Source: Gemmatimonadota bacterium
GTDB lineage: Bacteria; Gemmatimonadota; Gemmatimonadetes; Longimicrobiales; Gaopeijiaceae
Reading direction: 5' to 3'
Length of the DNA stretch: 6,726 bases
Assembly: GCA_016209995.1 (NCBI GenBank)
Contig: JACQVC010000272.1
Span: 1 to 6,726 of the forward strand
Shown: positions 6,239-6,726 of the stretch, piece after piece
Position numbering within the stretch: position 1 is the stretch's first letter
How the letters are laid out: each line of letters opens with the position of its first letter
Translations under genes and position numbers: made by a program
The notes under the pieces: model-generated
Seen by the model: only the letters and a program-made list of their open reading frames with translations
Told to the model about the DNA's origin: nothing
The model's database searches: none

Positions 6239-6726
6239 TCGGGATCGCCACGCTGCTGCTGACCGCGGCGGCGGCCCTGGGGCTCGCGCGCTGGCTCAGG
6301 CTGCCTGCCGTTCCTCTCCTGATGCTGGCCGGCATGGCGTTGAGCTTGACGGGTTTCGCGCCGGCCGAGGTGCTCCAGGATGGGGTGGTGCTGGGCGTCA
6401 CGGTGCTCGTGTTCGTGGCGGGGCTGGAGCTGAACCCACGCCGGCTCGGGCCTCAGGGTCCGGCGGCGCTGCGGGTGGGTCTCGCACACTTTGGCGTTCT
6501 GGCACTCGCCGGTGGAATCGCCGCGCTCGCCCTGGGCTTTGACGCCACCACGTCCGTATATCTCGCGTTCGCGCTGGCCGCCAGCTCGACCCTTGTGGTC
6601 GTGCGCCTGCTGCGATCGCGCGGACAGATCTTCGAGCCGTTCGGACGTCTGGTGCTTGGGGTGCTGCTGCTCCAGGACCTCCTGGTCATTCTGCTCATCC
6701 CGATCTTGACACGCATGGGGCTGGGA
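6235..6726 (+). CDS. Second CPA2/Kef-type cation:proton antiporter, N-terminal 164 residues (runs off window end)
   Basis: My translation from ATG 6235-6237 is open to the last base. The product is very hydrophobic and homologous to the preceding antiporter: VAGLEL at 61-66 (GLEL 63-66), LAASSTLVVVRLL at 114-126 and LLLQDLLVI at 144-152, with the ion-site pair Q147-D148. From GLEL to the SST motif is 54 residues, and from GLEL to the QD pair 84 residues, in both proteins, so the alignment needs no gap there. The start overlaps the upstream stop in an ATGA arrangement (four bases shared), and AGGGGG lies ten bases before it, a somewhat distant ribosome-binding site. Compared with its neighbour it starts closer to the first helix and its second hydrophobic segment is shorter. 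Whether it has a TrkA_N tail cannot be seen. It is likely a tandem duplicate or an anciently paired paralogue acting in the same membrane. Confidence 0.92.
   Translation, partial: MIGIATLLLTAAAALGLARWLRLPAVPLLMLAGMALSLTGFAPAEVLQDGVVLGVTVLVFVAGLELNPRRLGPQGPAALRVGLAHFGVLALAGGIAALALGFDATTSVYLAFALAASSTLVVVRLLRSRGQIFEPFGRLVLGVLLLQDLLVILLIPILTRMGLG

Overview
The window is GC-rich (roughly two thirds G+C by eye), densely packed bacterial chromosomal DNA with short gaps, ATGA-type overlaps and no mobile element, tRNA, rRNA or CRISPR array that I can see. The leucyl-tRNA synthetase is bacterial, with a PYPSAEGLHVGN signature, two zinc-knuckle Cys pairs and a KMSKS loop. From memory this form resembles those of Gemmatimonadota, Acidobacteriota and similar soil lineages. 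That placement is a guess; the sequence itself shows only a high-GC bacterium.

Layout. There are two divergent blocks around an intergenic control region at 4506-4606. The leftward block, in transcription order, is leuS (4505-2004), a small single-pass membrane protein of unknown function (2001-1600), a stand-alone CheY-like receiver protein (1571-1113), and, after a 102-bp gap, the N-terminal 336 residues of a CPA1/NhaP-type cation:proton antiporter (1010 to beyond position 1). The rightward block is a complete CPA2/Kef-type antiporter with a C-terminal TrkA_N/RCK-like nucleotide-binding domain (4607-6238). Its stop overlaps the start of a second, homologous CPA2 antiporter, of which the first 164 residues are visible (6235 to beyond 6726).

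How the genes may work together. leuS is housekeeping. The rest is largely monovalent-cation/proton exchange: three antiporters from two families flank leuS. The CPA1 member carries the Asn-Asp pair typical of electroneutral NhaP exchangers. Both CPA2 members carry the Gln-Asp pair typical of Kef-like K+/H+ systems. The two CPA2 proteins have the same spacing between their key motifs, so they look like tandem paralogues that are translationally coupled. The receiver protein, which has no output domain or cognate kinase in view, and the small membrane protein sit between leuS and the CPA1 gene. A role for them in ion homeostasis is only positional inference.

Non-coding signals are modest: a 5-bp hairpin just upstream of the CPA1 GTG start where a ribosome-binding site would be expected, a G-quadruplex-capable tract in the 3' end of the small membrane-protein gene, and a TATGAT -10-like box plus a small inverted repeat in the divergent region. 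I found no convincing evidence of a wholly new system. The most notable item is the antiporter cluster itself.
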